The translations under genes were made by a program, and so were the position numbers. Under the pieces are notes generated by a model, which was not told the DNA's origin, searched no databases, and worked only from the letters and a program-made list of their open reading frames with translations. Positions 61,565-64,000 of a stretch of 64,000 bases of DNA are shown piece after piece. Source of the DNA: Exiguobacterium sp. Leaf196 (GTDB lineage: Bacteria; Bacillota; Bacilli; Exiguobacteriales; Exiguobacteriaceae); contig NZ_LMPV01000001.1 of the NCBI RefSeq assembly GCF_001423965.1, positions 819,908-883,907 of the forward strand, in the 5' to 3' direction. Position 1 is the first letter of the stretch; the number at the start of each line of letters is the position of its first letter.

Positions 61565-62701
61565 ATGGAAATAGTGGATGCCCGTGCTTTACCCGCCGAT
61601 CATATGGATGTCTTGCATGTCACACCATCGTCGATCTATTTTCGACGTCGTCTTGATGACGCCCGTTACCACATCAGCCGATATGATCTTGAAGATCAAG
61701 AACAGGTCGATCTAACGCCAGAAGCCTTGACGGATCACGGACCGACCCGACCGTTCGTGCGGCACGGAAGAGTCTATTGTTTGAATGAACATACGCAAGA
61801 GCAGGGCGGGGAGACGGAAGTGCTCGTTATCGATCTCTTGTCCGGTAAACGGGAGCAGATTGCGTCGTTTTATGTCGAAGGGGATTTGACGCTCTACTGG
61901 GTGCTCAATGAGAACTATCTCGTATTCTTACAAACGACCGATACGACGTCCGCGTTTCTATATGACGTCAAGGACGAATCACGGCAGACGATTCGCGATC
62001 CACGGCTCTACGGGATGACGGAGAATTACCGGGAACTCTATTTCTTTCTCGTCACGCTCGAAGAGAAGGAGTACATCGTCTGTAACGCTCGGCTCGATGA
62101 GTTCTCGTTCTATGACGCCCTTGAAAGTGGTGTCATCTCACCAGAAGATCCGATTGATCACTCCGAAAGCTTGTTGATTGCTCCGCTGCCGACCTTGATC
62201 GAAGAAATCGAACACGGTGTCGAGCATTTATCGTTTGCGACACTATTGAAATTAGACGGGGAAGGGGACACCGTCCAATATCTCGGGGAACAAGAAGGGC
62301 ATCTTATCTTTAGTGCCTATACCGATCGTCTGAACGAAGAAATCTTTTACCGGATCGATACGGAAGCGAGTGTCGAAGAGGTCGCCCGGATCCAGTGGAG
62401 TGACTATGAACCGCTTGACTTCACGTACGATGACGTTGAGTCGACGATCTTCATCGTTAATGACCGTTCCGAGCACCATCATGAAGTAATCAACTTACGC
62501 AACGGTGCCCGATTCCTTGATAAAGAACCGTTCGAACGTGTCTTACGCGGACGTTTCTATCTACACGAAGCGGTTGGAGACAACGCGGAACCAATGGTCA
62601 CCGTCTATGACGCAGAACATAATGAACGCTATCGCTTCGAAGATGCCTATTATGTCACTGTGTCCGGAGAACTCGTCATCTTATCAGTCCATCAATTATA
62701 A
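61565..62701 (+). CDS. Hypothetical protein, beta-rich
   Basis: 378 residues from the ATG after GGGAGGAGA. It has no signal peptide or membrane segments, is very acidic, and is built of repeated short strands with Tyr/Asp/Arg turns (ISRYDLEDQEQVDL, VLVIDLLSGKREQI, LFYD-like units), suggestive of a cytoplasmic beta-propeller. No family was recognised. It is monocistronic and divergent from the RelA/SpoT-type gene. Confidence 0.7.
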   Translation: MEIVDARALPADHMDVLHVTPSSIYFRRRLDDARYHISRYDLEDQEQVDLTPEALTDHGPTRPFVRHGRVYCLNEHTQEQGGETEVLVIDLLSGKREQIASFYVEGDLTLYWVLNENYLVFLQTTDTTSAFLYDVKDESRQTIRDPRLYGMTENYRELYFFLVTLEEKEYIVCNARLDEFSFYDALESGVISPEDPIDHSESLLIAPLPTLIEEIEHGVEHLSFATLLKLDGEGDTVQYLGEQEGHLIFSAYTDRLNEEIFYRIDTEASVEEVARIQWSDYEPLDFTYDDVESTIFIVNDRSEHHHEVINLRNGARFLDKEPFERVLRGRFYLHEAVGDNAEPMVTVYDAEHNERYRFEDAYYVTVSGELVILSVHQL

Positions 62702-62705
62702 AAGG

Positions 62706-62736
62706 AGCGGTTGTTCTCTGCGCGAGAGCAACCGCT
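62706..62736 (+). terminator. Hairpin after the beta-rich gene
   Basis: AGCGGTTGTTCTC pairs with GAGAGCAACCGCT (one G-T), starting four bases after the stop. No T-run follows, so termination may be weak or the hairpin protects the 3' end. Confidence 0.6.
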
Positions 62737-62787
62737 ATGCCTGCAAATATAAAATTATTTCACATACCAATTGTTTTTTATAAAAAC

Positions 62788-62821
62788 AAAAAACCAGCCG
62801 AGAGTAAACCTCAGGCTGGCT
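62788..62821 (-). terminator. Terminator of the ohr gene
   Basis: On the minus strand, GCCAGCC pairs with GGCTGGT and is followed by a long T-run. Confidence 0.8.
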
Positions 62822-62834
62822 AGAAATGCTACAC

Positions 62835-63257
62835 TTATTCTGCGTCAGTCGTACGTGTGTAGACGTCGACTTGAATGTTTCCAGCAGTTGCACGTGAGTA
62901 AGGGCAGACCGTATGCGCGACTTTCGCAAGTTCAGCCGCTGCTTCTTCCGAGATCCCACGGACGAGAACATCGAGTTCGACGGAAAGCATGAATCCGTCA
63001 GCTGCTTCGTTTAATGTCACGTGTGCTGTGACTTCACTGCCATCGTGTTTGATCCCTTGTTTGCGAGCAACCATGTTCAAGGCAGAGTCGAAGCAAGCAG
63101 AGTATCCTGCAGCAAAGAGTTGTTCTGGGTTCGTTGCTTGTTTTTTCGATCCTGGTACTGGCATTGCGAGGGCGACGTCAAGGATTCCGTCCTCCGATAC
63201 GACGCGTCCGTCGCGACCTCCGACAGCTGTTGCAGATGATGTGAACATTGGTTTCAT
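62835..63257 (-). CDS. ohr: Organic hydroperoxide resistance protein (Ohr)
   Basis: 140 residues of the OsmC/Ohr family. Both redox cysteines are present: Cys55 in GYSACFDSAL and Cys118 in HTVCPYSRAT. It reduces organic hydroperoxides with lipoyl-thiol donors in the cytoplasm. It is divergent from ohrR with the operator between them, as in B. subtilis ohrA/ohrR. Confidence 0.94.
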   Translation of the reverse strand: MKPMFTSSATAVGGRDGRVVSEDGILDVALAMPVPGSKKQATNPEQLFAAGYSACFDSALNMVARKQGIKHDGSEVTAHVTLNEAADGFMLSVELDVLVRGISEEAAAELAKVAHTVCPYSRATAGNIQVDVYTRTTDAE

Positions 63258-63298
63258 GTGTGTAACTCCCTTTCGTTGTTAGATTCAAATAAGTAGCT

Positions 63299-63326
63299 TA
63301 CAATTAGATTGTATACAATTTAAATC
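63299..63326. promoter_or_regulatory. OhrR operator
   Basis: TACAATTAGATTGTA followed by the overlapping TACAATTTAAATCG closely matches the known OhrR site built of TACAATT-AATTGTA repeats, placed between ohr and ohrR. Confidence 0.85.
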
Positions 63327-63365
63327 GAAATGCAACTCGTTTGCTCACGATAGGAGGAATTTTTT

Positions 63366-63797
63366 ATGAACCCGTTAGCTTTAGATGAACAACTCTGTTT
63401 TCCGTTTTATGCGATTTCGCGTGAGATCACGCGTCGTTATCGTCCGTTACTTGAACCCCTCGGTCTGACGTATCCACAATATCTCGTCATGCTCGTCGTC
63501 TGGGAGGAGGAGGGACAATCGCTTAAAGCCATCGGCGAACGGCTCCATCTTGACTCCGGTACGTTGACGCCGTTACTAAAGAAACTCGAAGCAGCAGAAC
63601 TGTTGCGACGCGTCCGTAAGCCGGAAGACGAACGACACATCCAGATTTTTTTGACAGATGCCGGTCGTGCGTTACGGAAACAAGCAGAGACCGTTCCGCT
63701 TGATCTCGTCCAAACACTCGACGTCGATGAAGAAGACTTACGCGTCGTCAAAGCGGCACTGAATCGTCTCGTCATGAAAATGAGCGACCCGGATTAA
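63366..63797 (+). CDS. ohrR: Peroxide-sensing MarR-type repressor OhrR
   Basis: 143 residues. The sensing Cys11 lies in EQLCFPFYAISREITR, equivalent to Cys15 of B. subtilis OhrR. The winged helix reads LTYPQYLVMLVVWEE, LDSGTLTPLLKKLEAAELL and RKPEDERHIQIFLT. With one N-terminal Cys it is the one-Cys type. Oxidation by organic peroxides releases it from the ohr operator. TAGGAGG precedes the start. Confidence 0.94.
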   Translation: MNPLALDEQLCFPFYAISREITRRYRPLLEPLGLTYPQYLVMLVVWEEEGQSLKAIGERLHLDSGTLTPLLKKLEAAELLRRVRKPEDERHIQIFLTDAGRALRKQAETVPLDLVQTLDVDEEDLRVVKAALNRLVMKMSDPD

Positions 63798-63811
63798 CCG
63801 GATCGCTCATT
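63780..63811. terminator. Bidirectional terminator overlapping the ohrR end
   Basis: TGAGCGACCCGG pairs with CCGGATCGCTCA (one mismatch), loop ATTAA, spanning the ohrR stop codon. Confidence 0.8.
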
Positions 63812-63814
63812 GTC

Positions 63815-64000
63815 TTATTTACGGCGGAAGCCTTCTTCTTCAAGATAGTTCGCTGCTTCCTTATACGAGTTGAATGCACCGTCTAAAAGATCACCGGCGT
63901 AGACGAGCCACGTGTCGATGTCTTCATTGAGCAACGTCAATTCGAACTGGTTATCGTTGACCCATGTTTCTTCGAGTGTTTCGACCGATTGGACTGTTGA
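63815..64000 (-). CDS. Partial gene at window edge, unknown
   Basis: The last 61 codons of a leftward gene, open to the window end. The product ends in KEAANYLEEEGFRRK and is acidic, with ELTLLNEDIDTWLVYAGDLL before it. No family was recognised. The convergent terminator with ohrR and continuous open frame support coding. Confidence 0.6.
   Translation of the reverse strand, partial: STVQSVETLEETWVNDNQFELTLLNEDIDTWLVYAGDLLDGAFNSYKEAANYLEEEGFRRK

Noticed and set aside
1-64000. tRNA, rRNA, CRISPR arrays, transposases, integrases or prophage genes
   Set aside because: None was found on reading both strands; direct repeats with regular spacing and recombinase motifs are absent.

Overview
The window looks like chromosome of a low-to-mid GC Bacillota, most probably Exiguobacterium or a close relative. 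The reasons are strong AGGAGG-type ribosome binding sites on nearly every gene, B. subtilis-like gene families (YrzE, YusW-like, DUF2089, HemAT, OhrR/Ohr, YfmCDE-like iron uptake), SigD-like promoters, and the relic of a bacterial rhodopsin whose surviving residues match the proton-pump rhodopsin known from Exiguobacterium sibiricum (matched from memory). No rRNA, tRNA, CRISPR array, transposase or prophage was seen. Roughly 78 genes are packed in short operons, mostly separated by clear intrinsic terminators that often serve two convergent genes.

Layout. 1-8.3 kb: small membrane protein, MFS permease, two unrecognised genes, SDR-like reductase, flavohaemoglobin hmp, an SgrR-type regulator divergent from an MFS exporter, and a GNAT enzyme. 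8.4-11.4 kb: AT-richer accessory stretch with DinB-like protein, WYL regulator, a 33-aa membrane peptide, a broken DUF2164 gene and an AHSA1 protein. 11.5-16.3 kb: PadR/HAAS membrane pair, GntR-EmrE-like-DUF554 operon, Nudix and arylamine N-acetyltransferase. 16.4-19.4 kb: Fur-box-controlled ferric-citrate-type binding protein and two permeases, with no ATPase. 19.5-27.7 kb: secreted/membrane unknowns, a DUF4064-permease-ATPase transporter divergent from a DUF2089 pair, and a giant FtsX-family permease translationally coupled to a 42-aa ORF. 27.8-30.4 kb: VOC protein, MFS transporter and ROK repressor with a 24-bp palindrome at its promoter. 30.5-36.1 kb: soluble PAS chemoreceptor, three GNATs in a row, a C45-like hydrolase and a transmembrane chemoreceptor. 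36.2-37.7 kb: nucleotide kinase-like gene, rhodopsin relic, VOC protein. 37.7-41.1 kb: arsenic operon arsR-arsB-CoA-disulfide reductase/rhodanese. 41.2-42.5 kb: flavoprotein, YusW-like lipoprotein, then a 247-nt element of nested inverted repeats. 42.5-50.2 kb: EEP nuclease/phosphatase, GNAT, Xre/membrane pair, PhzF, HAD, NorA-like MFS with TetR, YrzE-like protein. 50.4-64 kb: HemAT oxygen sensor, broken GNAT, GAF-GGDEF cyclase, kinase-like protein, M32 carboxypeptidase, GDPD, guanylate-kinase-like protein, APH-like protein, TPR, MarR, RelA/SpoT-domain synthetase, and the divergent ohr/ohrR peroxide module.

Functionally the window is dominated by stress and environment sensing: nitric oxide, organic peroxide, arsenite, iron limitation, drug efflux, and taxis (three MCP-type receptors, two with good SigD-like promoters). 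The most notable observations are the decayed rhodopsin at about 36.9-37.2 kb and the highly ordered folded element at 42,285-42,531. Also notable are the coupled small ORF ahead of an ATPase-less FtsX permease and the SgrR/MFS pair, which recalls E. coli SgrR-SetA.
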